In this document: positions 43,735 to 56,126 of the stretch, one piece after another
Layout: every line of letters begins with the position of its first letter
Position numbering within the stretch: position 1 is the first letter of the stretch
NCBI GenBank assembly: GCA_033032865.1
Contig: JAWHQI010000273.1
Location: forward strand, 620,001 to 684,000
DNA length: 64,000 nucleotides
Direction: 5' to 3'
DNA from: Dactylorhiza incarnata
Lineage: Eukaryota > Streptophyta > Magnoliopsida > Asparagales > Orchidaceae
Program-made: the position numbers and the translations under genes
The notes under the pieces: generated by a model
Seen by the model: only the letters and a program-made list of their open reading frames with translations
Told to the model about the DNA's origin: nothing
Database searches by the model: none

Positions 43735-44977
43735 GTTCCCCTTCCCGGGTGTATAATGTATCTCGAAGGTGTAATCCCCCGAGGAATTCCATCCACCTTC
43801 TTTGTCGCATGTTCAACTTCTTTTGGTTCAACAGGTACTTAAGGCTCTTATGATCCGTAAAGATGTCAACATTCACGCCATATAAATAATGTTGTCATAG
43901 CTTCAGGGTGAATATCACCGCCGCCAACTCCAAGTCGTGGACTGGATAGTTTCTTTCATGCACCTTCAGCTGACGTGAGTCGTACGCTATCAGCTTTCCA
44001 AACTGCAGGAAGACGCAGCCTAAGCCACTCCCTGAGGCATCGCTATAGATCTTGTAGCCGTCCGTACCACATGGCGAACACAAAACAGGCGTCGTAGTCA
44101 GACGACTCTTCAGTTCTTCAAAAGCACGTGGGCACTCCGGCGACCACACAAACTTCTGATCTTTTCTCGCCAAGGTAGTGAGAGGTAAAGCTATCCGCGA
44201 AAAATTCTCCACGAACCGCCTATAGTAGCCGGCAAGTCCCAGAAAACTCCGGATTTCCGCCACTGTAGTCAACACGGGCCACTCCCGTATCGTTGTTATC
44301 TTCGCCGGATCCATAGCAATACCCTCCCCGCTAATGACATGACTGAGAAATGCCACGGACGATAGCCAAAACTCGCACTTAGAGAATTTGGCATAAAGTC
44401 GATTCCTCCTCAAGGTGTGCAAAACCAACCTCAAATGGTTTGCATGATCCTCCTCCGACTGCGAGTAAACCAAATACCAATATGTCATCTATGAAGACGA
44501 TCACAAATCGGTCCAGATACTCCTGAAAGGTTCTGTTCAGCAAATCCATGAATACCGATGGTGCATTTGTCAACCCGAACGGCATCACGGTGAACTCATA
44601 ATGGCCATAGCGTGTACCAAACGCTGTCTTGGGAATGTCACTCTCCCTTATACGCAATTGATAGTAACTGAACTTCAAATCCATCTTCGAGTAGACAGTT
44701 GATCCCGCCAACTGATCAAATAAATCGTCGATCCTCGGAATCGGATACTTGTTCTTCTCCGTCAGCTTGTTCAGCTCTCGATAGTCAATGCACAATCGCA
44801 GGCTCCCGTCCTTCTTTTTCACGAAGAGGACCGGCGCACTCCAAGGGGAACCACTTGGACGTATGTAGCCCTACTCTAGCAATTCATGTAACTGAACCTT
44901 CAGTTTCACCATCTCCTTTGGCGCCACTCGGTACGGTGCACGGGCCACAGGTTTCGCACCTGGCACCAGATCAATAG
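43735..44977 (-). pseudogene. chromovirus reverse transcriptase and RNase H, frameshifted
   Basis: The RT part shows [17 protein letters not shown], then [15 protein letters not shown] and the catalytic FIDDIL box in one frame. A frameshift just after that box (near 44460) moves the rest (HVISGEGI..., [12 protein letters not shown]) to another frame. RNase H follows with [12 protein letters not shown] and LAAV. A TAG near 44873 precedes the first RT motif. The upstream end (IDLVPGAKP) is cut by the solo LTR at 44978. Confidence 0.88.
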
Positions 44978-47771
44978 TGTCACGACCCGTCTCGACAAGA
45001 GTCAGAGCGCGCTTCGGGCGGGCCGTGATGCCACAGGCATGGGCGGAAGGAAAACCATGTCTGCTAAGGCGCAAGCAGAGATACAAAATAATAGTTTAAA
45101 AATAGTTACTTTTGAGTAGAAACAGGTTGTTTTGTTGCGGAAGCTTTAAAATATGCTAGTTGAAACAGGTGCACATGCATTTAGTAAAAGCTCAAGATAC
45201 AAGTTTTGAAACAGATTTCTGTGTAGTGTTCATCGCAGATAAATGAGCATGCAAAACATGATAAATTCTAGTACATATAATATTTAGCCTAGCAGTTGTC
45301 CATGAAACAAGAGAAAATGGCTGATCGTAATTACTACATAGCCTAAATATCTGACAGTAAAAGAAATGAAACATAAATACAAAACCTGAAATTTGACGCA
45401 GATCGGCCTCAGCGAGCAGGCGGCGCATGCGCAAACACTAAGGCAAATCCAAAATAAGAACAAAAAGCCTCAGAACATTGATATAAACAGAAGGTAAAAT
45501 AAAAGTACGAGCAGGAGAAAACAGAATATTTGAGTGCCGTTTTTCATGAAGCAAAGCTAACAAGACAAGCAAGCAAGTGAGACAAGCAGAAATATTTAGA
45601 GTTATTAGACTACTCTGAAATATAGCATACATAGATGATTAAGTAATAACTTAAGTTGTAACAAGTGAAAGTGTGGGTGTTTTTGGTTGACGCACAGGAT
45701 TCGTGATTCAGACAGATTCAGATTCAGATTCAGATGCAAGTCTTATCGGAAATTCAGGATTTCTACCTGTAACCTCTAAGGGACGGCTCTTTCGAACCCT
45801 CACCCTTGAGCCAGGGAGTTCATGCTTGTTATGACCGGTCCTTTGTTCCCGTTAGGGATTCAAGAGGGAACCCAAGTCGAGGAGTTGCATCGATTAAACA
45901 CCACCTTTCATTGTTTACTTAAGTTATTAATGAAGCAATTCATGATTGAGTGAATCAAGCATATCAAGACATGTAACCAAATTTTGATTCAGATATACGA
46001 TAGTATATTTTACAAACGTGAAACGGGAGGAATCAAGTTATAGAACGTTATTTAACCAAGTCTTGAAACCAGACAGGAATAAGAAACAAGATTCGATGAC
46101 TCAGAGAACTCGATAGAGAGTTTTGAAATTTGCGGATTCAAGAGGCTGAAGGTTTTATTAACAAGAAGATTATTCAAGTAAAATGCACAGGAGTAAGTTG
46201 ACAAGCATCGATTCTGGGATAAGTACGCATTTACATTAAGACATTTTATGGCACAATTAACTCCCAAATAAGATGTGTACGATACGAGCATGATAGAAAA
46301 ACACCGATCATTTATTTGCTAACTAGAAATTATTACTATTATTATCATGACGCTTCTTACTCATGTTCAACGACCTTTCATTCCTCGAATTATTCATCAA
46401 TTAAGAAACTCATTCATCTAAGTGACTATCCAAATAAAATCATTCAAGTTCACAAATTCGTGTCTTTTCAAACGCGTGAAACCTCAAACTACTAACAATC
46501 AATTCAGGCATTCAAGATCTGAGCTTATTTGATGAAACCGACATTCAAGGGTGAATTAATATAAACATAAGAACAGACGAGGCAATTAAGTTCAATGTTT
46601 GCAAGAGAGGATGATCTCTACTTGCCTTAAATGAGGCTGAAGCTGACGGCGGCGGCGAAGCGGCGCAAGCAAAAGTTAGAAATCATGCTTTCGAACCTGT
46701 TCAGGAACAACGAAAGCGATGCAGCACAAATTACTACGCTAATACAAGCATTTCTACGACGAGGAAATTAAACAACGAGGATTTAGCAAATTTTACCTCC
46801 CTCAGAAAGAGGGGAGAAGAGATACCACGAAGGAAACAACGATTTGGCGGTGCTTTAGGCTAGGGAAACCCTAAATCGGAGAGGGTTTTGCGTGTTCCCG
46901 TCAATTGGAGCGACGAACGGCACCGGAGCACGAAAACCTAAGGATTTGGCGATTTGGAAATGCACCAAAAATCTGAAATGCAAAAAAAGGGGTACGAATA
47001 AATCGTTAGGGTTTACCAAAATTCTGAAATCAAGGGTGGAGGAGGAAGGTTCTTACCCAAGGAAGACAAGATCGGGCTCAAGGAGCCGAATCCGAGTCCA
47101 AAATCTGAGCGGAGGAGGGTTCGAGCAAAACCCTAGGCGAGATCGAAATCCAAGGAGGAGAGGGGATTAGGGCTGCCGACATCTGAGGAGAAGATTGGCT
47201 GCTGGCTCCTTGGAGGAAGAAGGAGTCGGCCAGAGGAGGAAGAGCAGGAGGCTGCCGACATTTAGGAGGGAAATCCCGTCGACCTCTGCAGGAGGAGGAG
47301 GCGGCCATGGCAGAAGGAGGAGCTGTCGGAGGGAGGAGCTACTGGAGAGAGGAGTTGCTGGAGGGGGATCTGTTGTCGGCCCCTTAAAGGAAGAAGGAGG
47401 CGCAGGCCCTAGAGGCGGCGGAAGAGGCCACGATAGGAGGAGACGCAGGCGACGGCGCTGGTAGGAGAAGGAGGCGTCGTCGACGGTCTGAGGGAGAGCA
47501 GGAGGCGACGGCTTGCGTGCGGGAGACGGAAGCAGAGGCGAGCGGGAGATGGACGCGGGATCGAGAGACTGGAGCCCTAGTTGGGGGGCTTGCGGGATTC
47601 CTGGACCGAGTTTTATCGGGGAAGGGCTGCTCGACTGGGAATTAAAAAGGGGAGGGGTGCGGCTGGATAAAATAAACTCTTCCCTTTCTTAATTTCAAAT
47701 TAAGGGTTGGGGTGCGGTTAAGAGAAATCGAATATCTAAATAAGATTATAAAATTAAGTAGGGTTGTTACA
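44978..47771 (-). mobile_element. gypsy solo LTR inserted in the chromovirus pol gene (2794 bp)
   Basis: On the minus strand it starts TGTAACAACCCTACTT at 47771 and ends GGGTCGTGACA at 44978. It is flanked by perfect AATAG duplications (44973-44977 and 47772-47776). Dropping the LTR and one duplication puts the protease side and the RT side back in the same frame, which confirms the borders. It has no internal region or coding. A purine-rich segment at 47040-47560 (plus strand) is probably the leader. Confidence 0.92.
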
Positions 47772-47776
47772 AATAG

Positions 47777-48359
47777 GGAAGCCCCGCTGGGGTGGAATCC
47801 CGGGGAGATCCTTAGGGAACACATCCGCGAACTCTGACACGATAGGAATGTCACTTAAACGGGACTTCGGCTCTACAGCCTTCAATAGCGTGAAGAATAG
47901 CTTTGCGCCCTTCTGAACTGCTTTGACCACTTGGAGAGCAGACATCAGCGTCTTGCTCGATCCTTGCATACCAGCAAATTTGGTCTCGCATCCAATACCC
48001 TGTCCCAGAGTGATTTCCTTCGAGTTGCAGTCAATACAAGCACGCTGCTCTGAGAGCCAGTCCATGCCAAAGATCACGTCGAACTCAGATATGGGCAGTA
48101 CAGATCCTTCCAGCCTAAACTCAGGATTCCCTATTTGCACCCGAACATAATAGGTCCTATCCGCACGCACAAAGCATCCGTTAGGCAGCAAAACATCCAA
48201 TCTATTAGTTGATAAAACGGAAGGCACCCTAATATGCAACACGAAGTCCTTGGATAGAAAAGAATGAGAAGCGCATGTATCGAACAGTGCTCTCGCCGGA
48301 TGGTCCAAAATTAAGACAAAACCTGATTCGAACAAATTAAGAAAAGCACAAGGTAGCAA
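47777..48359 (-). pseudogene. chromovirus aspartic protease region of pol
   Basis: The frame carries the protease core ALFDTCASHSFLS (D-T-C in place of the usual D-T/S-G) and FDVIFGMDWL, followed by the linker FADVFPKDLPGIPP that normally leads into RT. The downstream end is interrupted by the solo LTR. The Gly-to-Cys-type change at the D-T/S-G site deserves care, because some chromovirus proteases have D-T/S-G variants. Confidence 0.85.
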
Positions 48360-48385
48360 GTATATGAAGCAGAAAAAGTTGTATA

Positions 48386-48650
48386 CTATGTCATACCTGT
48401 CACCACGTCATTTTGTTTTATTGCCTCCTGTTGGCCAAGGTTATAAACCCGTGGTTGAGTTGGAGTGTAGTGGGATGCAGACGACTCCGCGGCCTTCTTT
48501 TTCTCCGTCGCATAAGCCACAACTGCCTTTTTGCCGCCGCGACACTCCCGAGCAAAGTGGCCCACCATGCCACAATTAAAACATGTGACTGGACCTCGTC
48601 CAGTAGTTGCTCCCGAAACAGAAGAGGAAGCCGGTTCCGAAAACCTAGAC
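48386..48650 (-). pseudogene. chromovirus gag C-terminal part with CCHC zinc knuckle
   Basis: The minus strand encodes CFNCGMVGHFARECRGG, a complete C-x2-C-x4-H-x4-C knuckle for nucleic-acid binding, then a linker toward protease. It is in a different frame from the preceding gag segment, so at least one frameshift lies near 48650. Confidence 0.85.
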
Positions 48651-49545
48651 TTCTTTTATACCTTTGGGAACCCGACTTTGCAGAACTCGGTACCTTGAAC
48701 TCCGTCTTTGTCACAGCTCGGTCCTTATTAGCTTGGACTCTCTTCAAATCCTTCTCAAGGGATCTGGCGGTATTTACCAACGTCAGAAAGCCCTACGTCA
48801 TCGGGCCTGACAGAAGCAGCCGCAAATCATCACGCAGACCTTCGTAAAACCGGTTGGTCTTTCGCTCTTCATCATCAAAGGAAGAACCCGCATACCGTCC
48901 AAGTCGGGTAAACTCATGGAGGTACTCATCCACCATACTATCCTCTTGAGTTAACCTTTGAAACTGGTTCTCCATTTCAATACGTTGAGCAGAAGAGAGA
49001 TACCAGGCCAAGAACACTCTTGAGAACTCGTCGATCGAGATGTCTGTCAGCTGCCTGCCTGCATACCGATGTCTTTCCAACTCTTCCCACCACAGCCTAG
49101 CCTCTCCACCCAATAGATAGTTAGCTAGGGTTACTTTCTGCTTTTCCTCCGTCTCTGTAGCTGTCAAGGTTCTCTTTATCTGAAATAGCCAATCTTCTGC
49201 TTGCGTTGGCGTTCCCACCCCTTCAAACGTAGGAGGGTGGAAGCTTAGGAAATGCTTCAGATGATGACTCGTCGCTCGTATCGCCTCGACCGGTACTGCA
49301 GGTACTGGTCTTTCCACAACGGGCTTAACTGCGGCAACCGGCACCAAGGCCACCCCAAGGGCAGGAGGTTGTACAGACCTTCCTGGTTGCGCATTGATCA
49401 TGGAAACACAAATTCAGCAATCAATCTTATCGTTTCAGCAGAAGGAGGAGGTGTAGGCATCTCAGCAGATGCACTACTCTCAGGAGTGTGTCGGGGTTGG
49501 GACTGTCCCGTACCACTTCTAGTCACCTATAATTATGTAACACGC
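48651..49545 (-). pseudogene. chromovirus gag (Retrotrans_gag domain), broken
   Basis: The main open part (49401-48793) contains the Retrotrans_gag domain: FHPPTFEG, AEDWLFQI, EARLWWEEL, FSRVFLAWYLS, a QLTQ-like FQRLTQ and EYLHEFTRLGRYA. A TAG follows at about 48790, after which the same frame continues for about 40 codons. Upstream, 49545-49405 continues an N-terminal Pro/Ser-rich stretch in another frame. Confidence 0.87.
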
Positions 49546-49744
49546 AATTTATCGACTGATAAACATAACAGACAACAAATAAGAGAACACTTAGGTTCCG
49601 CAAATATTGTTTTTAGAATGTTTCCTGTGTGTTTTTCATTCCTAAGTGGACATTCATGGGTTCTTTTCACGTTATACCGGCAACGCACGTGTGCTCACCA
49701 CCCCTTAAAAGAATTGGACCACGAATTCGATGAAGGAAACGAGA

Positions 49745-49763
49745 CCAGAGACTAATACCAAAT
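49745..49763 (-). promoter_or_regulatory. chromovirus primer binding site, diverged
   Basis: Minus-strand TGGTATTAGTCTCTGG lies 3 bp inside the 5' LTR end. It matches TGGTATCAGAGC at TGGTAT and AG only. Confidence 0.6.
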
Positions 49764-50506
49764 TGTAACACCCCAATCCGTCACAAATAATATAACAGAA
49801 GGTCCGACCGGGGCCCCACACCATATTATACGGACAGACGAACGCATTACTAAATGAGACCAAATAATTCTTTTATTTTCAAAACGCACCCTAACACAGA
49901 GCTGCATTCTAACGGAAGCTTTTAAAAGAAATGAAATAACCACCCAACAAGGAATGTCCACTAAAACAAGGAAACCAGGAGTGAAAAGGCGCACAATCAA
50001 AGTTTGGTTGTAAGGTCTTACATCACTACAGTTTAATCCAAAAGATGTGTTTTGCATACATCGGCACGCAGGTCGGCAACACATGAAAAAGACTAAACAA
50101 AACATTCAGGCCTTCGAGAGCCGGCTCAGCACAAGGGCTTCAGCGCGCTACTTCCCGCTCGGCTCACCTGCTCCTGCATAAGAACATTCCACTAAGCAGT
50201 GGCAAACAAAGCAACGGTCAGCATAGCTGACCAAATTATAACGACCCCACCCCTTTCTCGGGGTGGCGGTGCTTCTTCCCTGCAAGCAAGTTAGCATAAT
50301 TACATAGAGCTAGAGTGTGCCGTAAAAGCACCAAACGTCACAAACGTTGGCTCGATCAGCCCAACATCTCGTGCACTCAAAGCACCTTAACAGTGTACCG
50401 GATTTCCCCGGTCCCACCACCATCCTCAGTCCTAGACTGGATGGCCCAAAGTTGAGCATTCGCCAATAGAGACCCAAGGTCCTCGGCTCTCCCCTATGCC
50501 TGTAGC

Positions 50507-51855
50507 TGTTGGATCGATTGGCGCCCTTAGAGGGGGGTGAATAAGGGAATAAAAATTCTTTGTAATAATTTTATGAAAATTACTAAATTGTTTTATAATA
50601 TGAGAAAGTCAAAATAACAATTTAGCTAATTTGTGAGAATATCATAATTTTCAAGTTTAGAAATAAGTACTAAATTATTTTATGATTAAAGAGATTGAAA
50701 TAAACAATTTAGATAAAGTAAATTGAATTGAAAACTTTGTAACCAATATTTTAGAGATAACGTCAAAGGAGAGAAATCAAGTAAACACAAATAAAGACAT
50801 GATTGTATTTATATAAAAAGGTGTTTACATAAATTTGATTTTAATATCGCTAGAAATCGGAGGCGTACAAAAGTAAATATCTTTTCCTTTTCTATACTGA
50901 CTTGTATCCCCACAAACCGGTTGGCTTTAGCCTATCCTTCCTCGGATAAGGCCTCAAGCCGCTCGAGCCAAACCTTCCCCGGATATGGCCTCGAGCACCC
51001 CCAAGATCTAATCACCTACAACTAGTCGCTAACACAAGGCGAATTACTCCATAAGTCCTACCCAGACCTAGTCGCAAACACAAGGCGAATTCTCTAAAAG
51101 GTTACAAAAAATATATGGAATGAAAATAGAAATAACAATAATAAAACTCCCTATATGAGATCTTCTGAAGTCGGAGATGAAGGATCGTTGTAGTATGAGC
51201 GAGGTCGAAGCGATCGTCCCTCGGATGTAGCGTGACGTAGTCCTCCTCCAGAATTCTCCTTAAGCTTTTAGTAGGAGATCCATCTTCGGCAGCATAGCAG
51301 CAGTAGAATTGTGGCACTTGCAACCTCTCTGGGATGGATAGCCAAAAACAAGAAGCAAAGCTCCAATATATAGAACTTCTCGCTAGCGCCTGCGGTAGCT
51401 CCTAGCGCCTGCGGTAGCGTCCGTGTGAAGCGGTTGCGAAACCGTCGGCAGCGTGGCGTTGTGCACGATCTTGAGATAGCGTCAGGCGATAGCGCTAGCG
51501 CTGGCGGTAGCGCTTGCGAAACCGTCGGTGGCGTGGCAGAACCAACTTTCGTCGAACGGAACAATTTCGTCGACCGGATTTCGTCGAACGAAATTTTCGT
51601 CGAACGCAGGAAAATTCGTCGAACGGAATTTTCGTCGAACGGAATTTTTGTCGAACGCAGGCAAAATCGTCGAACGGAACTTGAGCTAGCGCCTGGCGGT
51701 AGTGCATTCTTCCAGATGTTTGAATTCAGCTGCTTTCTACCTGTGGAGTATTGCACCTATAGTTCCTGCACACTATTAACACACGACAAGCAAGATCAAA
51801 TACAATTTGGGATTTGTTATTCTCAAACAAAGGGATGTGACACACATGTCCAACA
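50507..51855 (-). repeat. 3' LTR of Sirevirus-like element (1349 bp)
   Basis: Carries GCGGTAGC repeats (51380-51510), a run of TTCGTCGAACG motifs (51545-51680) and two GTCGC-ACACAAGGCGAATT repeats (51020-51090). It ends at CCAACA. Confidence 0.92.
51540..51685. repeat. TTCGTCGAACG motif cluster (3' LTR)
   Basis: About seven copies of TTCGTCGAACG, which includes the palindrome TTCGTCGAA, occur at 15-25 bp spacing. Copies are separated by GAAATT, GGAATT or CAGG(A/C)AAA. Confidence 0.85.
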
Positions 51856-51870
51856 ATCTCCCCCTTTTGA
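51856..51870 (-). promoter_or_regulatory. polypurine tract of Sirevirus-like element
   Basis: Minus-strand TCAAAAGGGGGAGAT lies directly against the 3' LTR start. Confidence 0.85.
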
Positions 51871-52098
51871 TAATAACAAATCCACTTAGCAAGAAATCAA
51901 CAATAGTGTTTATAGTATATGATAAGCAAGATGATAGTGCAACTATAGTATATGATAAGCATGATGATATGCATACTCCTCCTATCTTAATGCTCCACCT
52001 ACATAAATGCAATTTATATTTTAATCCCCCTAAATGATAGATTATATGAAATATTCTCTCATTTATCTTCTATATTTCTCCTATATAGATTTCTTCAA

Positions 52099-52116
52099 TT
52101 AATCTCCCCCTTTTGG
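52099..52116 (-). promoter_or_regulatory. second polypurine tract
   Basis: Minus-strand ACCAAAAGGGGGAGATT, 245 bp inside the first tract. Sireviruses are known for repeated polypurine tracts near the 3' LTR. Confidence 0.7.
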
Positions 52117-53349
52117 TATTATCAAAAGAAGGTGGGGTGAGGGTAATAAGGAGGCATTCTTTAGGCTAGTTATAAATCATGATCGAGCTTTTGTAATATA
52201 TGAAATGATAAAGAGTTTAAGCATAGTATATAAGAGATTTCAAATAAAAATGATAAGAGTTGTAAGCAAGCGGAAGATTATAAGAAACATCTTTTTGTAA
52301 GCATGAAAAACATAAGTAAAAATATGAGTTTTAGTTCAAAATTGAAATATGTTTTAACCTTTTTGAAATCTCAATAATTTTCATAAAGATACCAAGCATG
52401 AAATGAACATATCAAGGAGAGATTATACTACAATGTTACTTAATTTTAAGTTCAAGAGATACCAAAACATTGTAGAGATCATGCTAGGTTATCTAGTGCA
52501 TTTCTTATATAAAGAGTAGTATAGATAAAGCATTAGAATTCAATACTCATGAGAAGAAGTGTTATGAAAGATAATGATGTGCACATAAATGTATTTTGGG
52601 CAATGTTAACAATTGATTTAAATCAACAAAATACAAGACATATGTAAAGTAAAGTGCACAGTAAAACACAAGTGAATTACTTTCACACACTTTTAATGCA
52701 CATAATTTTTAACAAAATGGTGTAATAACCAAGGTTTGCACAAGACACTTTATTATTCTTTCCAAGGTGTTCAACCTCACAATGCTTATGAAGACTTATC
52801 AGGAGGTTCAAGTAGTGCTTGGTGAAGTTATATTTGTCTACATATATAAATTTTTTTTTTCATATTTATGAGACAACATTCTCCGAATACACTTGTTTTG
52901 CAAACCCAATTTTTTAAACTTAACCACTTTTCTAAATTTCATAAGTGCAATTCAAATGTAGTGTAGGCAATAAACTTATGCAAGTTTTAATTCATTGTAC
53001 TAATACAATACACAAGCAAGCATTTTTAGATTCAAACACACATGTTGATTACCAAAATAAGTGAGTGAAAAGTATCATTATCAATCATAATACATTTACT
53101 CATACTTAGAGGCATGTTAAGCTTGGTTCTACACATATTTTTCAAGACAATTGATGCACTTTAATAGATATATCAAAGCATGATAAACAAAACAATGTTC
53201 ATAATAATTTGAAGGAATAAATGTTGACATTGTAAATCATTCTAAATAATAGAATTCATTCATGCTTGATATTAGCAATAAAGATCATACAATTTTTTTG
53301 TTGTTTTATAATTTTTTTAATGAGATAAAAGCAGAAAATCACAAAAAAA

Positions 53350-53560
53350 ACATATTTTTGTATTTTTGAATTTTGAACTTTTGTAGTTGATTTTTCATAA
53401 TATGAGTAAAACAGAAAAATCTCAAGAACATATTTTTGAATTTTGAACTTTTGTAGTTGATTTTTAATAATATGAATAAAACACAAATCTCAAAAACATA
53501 TTTTTGTATTTTTGAATTTTGAATTTTTGTAGTTGATTTTCTTAAATATAAATTAAAACA
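53350..53560. repeat. about 75 bp tandem repeat, three copies
   Basis: Copies contain TTTTTGAATTTTGAACTTTT followed by GTAGTTGATTTTTCATAATA and ATGAGTAAAACA, with small length differences. Confidence 0.8.
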
Positions 53561-56126
53561 AAGATAATAAATGTCAGAAATTAAAAAAAAATTTAGTTAA
53601 TATAAACAACCATATTTTTAAGGATTTTTAGAAATTTTAAAATCAGAAAAACCAAACACCCACGCTAGCGCGCGCGGCAAACAGTACTTGATTTTTTGAG
53701 AATTTTTAAAATCTGATTTTTGATATTTATTAAGTGTCCTTAGAGTAGTCTTATGCAAAAATTTTATAATTTTTGGAGATGTCTTGATTGCTCAAATTTG
53801 CATAAAACTTTAGCTTTTTCAAATACATGTGTTTTACAAAAAAACACATTTAAGCTCAAAAATATAAATTATGCAAACACAAGAGGACACATATTTTTTT
53901 ATTAAACAACCCAAAATATGCATGAATTAAGTGATAAGTAAATAAAAAGTTCATGCAGTGAATTATAAGTATGTCCTAAGATTAAGAACTACCCTGACTA
54001 AATGTCTACACCTTAACCCCGTACTAAGTGACGGATGGGCATGAGGAGCTGCACACATGACGTAGGTTGGGGTGTTAGTCCCATATGCACACACTAGAGA
54101 ACACTCAACCTAGCACTCTTTCCCCCCAGTGCCTCGCAAGGCCCCACTGGAACCCTCCCTAGTTAAGGACAAGACATGACTTAGAGGTTAGGTCTTTAAT
54201 GCATACAACCCTACGCCCCCGCTATTGTGAGATATGAAGTCATAGGTGAATAATCCTTGGACAACCTATGTTTTTAAACTATGGGTTGATTTATAAACTA
54301 TGAGTTTTGTTTAATGTGATGAGTTATATAAAGCCGCATAGTTTTTCTACTTTTATGAGATGACAATATTTGATAACTAGCACAATTATTAATATTCAAT
54401 AAGTGATAAAGCTAGTATGATGAGTTTTGGGTTTAATGTCATGTCATAAGATTAATATTAATATTGCATGTATTCCAAAAAAAGAATTTCAAATTATAGA
54501 TCTAGAATAGAGTGATGATTAAGTTTGATTTATATCTTCATTGCAAAGTTGATTCTAGAGTCTACAAATATGAGAGATACATGCAATCAATAGCAAAGCA
54601 TATCAATACACCAAATAATGGAAAGAAAATATTATTCAAATTTTTATCATAAGATTCATAATTCTTATTATTGATTTGAGATATTTTTTGATAGAACGTG
54701 AATTATGATTTATGATTATAGAGAATTTTGCATAGAATATATGTTAGATCATCATGATGAATGTGAATTATATTCCTTCTAAACTTATGGCAATATGATT
54801 TGGTGATATTCTTTTGAATGAGCATGTTTGAATTGTAAGTCTAGAAAATGATGATCATGCTATCATATCAAAGACAAAGATCACAAATATATAGTTTTGA
54901 AATAAAATTGCATTCAATAATTGAATTTATTGATCTTTGGTTTTGCATGATAATATATAGTTTCATGATATATATATATATACTAATGATCAAACCATAA
55001 ACTATGTGTTTGTTGGAATTTTAGTATTCTATTTATGATTTTAAATCACATAGTTATCATGAAATTTGAATAACATTGTAAGTGTTATACCTAGCATAAA
55101 TATATAAGCATAGACCAAGAAGTGATGCTAGGATGATGAGTTTGAATGCAATGTTATTACATAGGATTAATGGAGATAATGTTGCATGTAATATGAGAAG
55201 TTTTCAAATTAATTTTCTTTAGACCTAGAATGAAATGATTACACTTTTGATTTGATCTTAATGATACAAGATGATTCTGAGGTCTAAATTACATGCAAAT
55301 ATTGGTGGCACACATCACACACATAATATCTAAATTAATATATGAAACAATTATACTAATGATAGCATGTGATGAAAAATCCATAAACACAGAAATTTCC
55401 AAATCAAGCAAACTAAGATAGCTTTTTAAAACGGAGTTGAAATTGGGCAAATTGACAGCACCAAACGAACTCAAATGGGCAAGCCTAGTTCGCCGGTGGA
55501 TGGAGATTTCTGTGTTCATTCCGAAAATATATTAAACGCGAAAATCAGGTGAGCGGATCAAAAGATATGGATGTTTGAAGTTTTGATCGTAAACTAGCAT
55601 TTTTGAAAGATTAAACATGCGTTTAGATGAATTTTTGTTTTCAATTTTTCTAGATAATATTTTTCATTATAAGGGCTATCATATGCAGCAAACAAAAATA
55701 TAAGAGAATCAAAAAATATTGCGCATTTTAATTTTTAGTTTAAGCCCTTTAATAAACCATTTAAATCCAATTTTTAAAATAGTTTCAATAGTCTTGATAA
55801 TAATTTCAATATTCAATTTATAATGATAATTCAAGACAATTAAGGGTAAAGGATTTAAAAGGATAAAGAACAATCAAAGATGAGAGATAGATCACTTTGA
55901 AAAATATATGACTTAATGTTCAATTTTAATACAAATTTGATTTGATAAACATTAGCTTAATATATGAAAGTTATATTTCATGATATATAAAGTGATCATA
56001 GCATGTTTGTTCAAAAAAATAATAAACAAAAAAATAAACAAAAGAAAAGTGACAATAAGCATATCATGAAGTAGAGTAGTGATATTTCATTTTTTTTTGT
56101 TTCTACTTCATGCAAATGAATGGATA

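Larger units (their letters stand above)
51871..56126 (-). other. AT-rich non-coding interior of the Sirevirus-like element
   Basis: About 4.2 kb without a convincing open frame. It contains a three-copy tandem repeat (53350-53560), a GC-richer island at 53990-54240 of unknown role, and many AT-rich direct repeats. No pol motif was seen on either strand. Confidence 0.6.

Noticed and set aside
47195..47464. Gly/Arg-rich ORF in the solo LTR
   Set aside because: Purine-rich LTR leader; low complexity.
55289..55519. 76-codon minus-strand ORF in the Sirevirus-like interior, considered as an envelope-like gene
   Set aside because: Too short, no signal peptide or clear membrane protein pattern, and not continued in neighbouring sequence.
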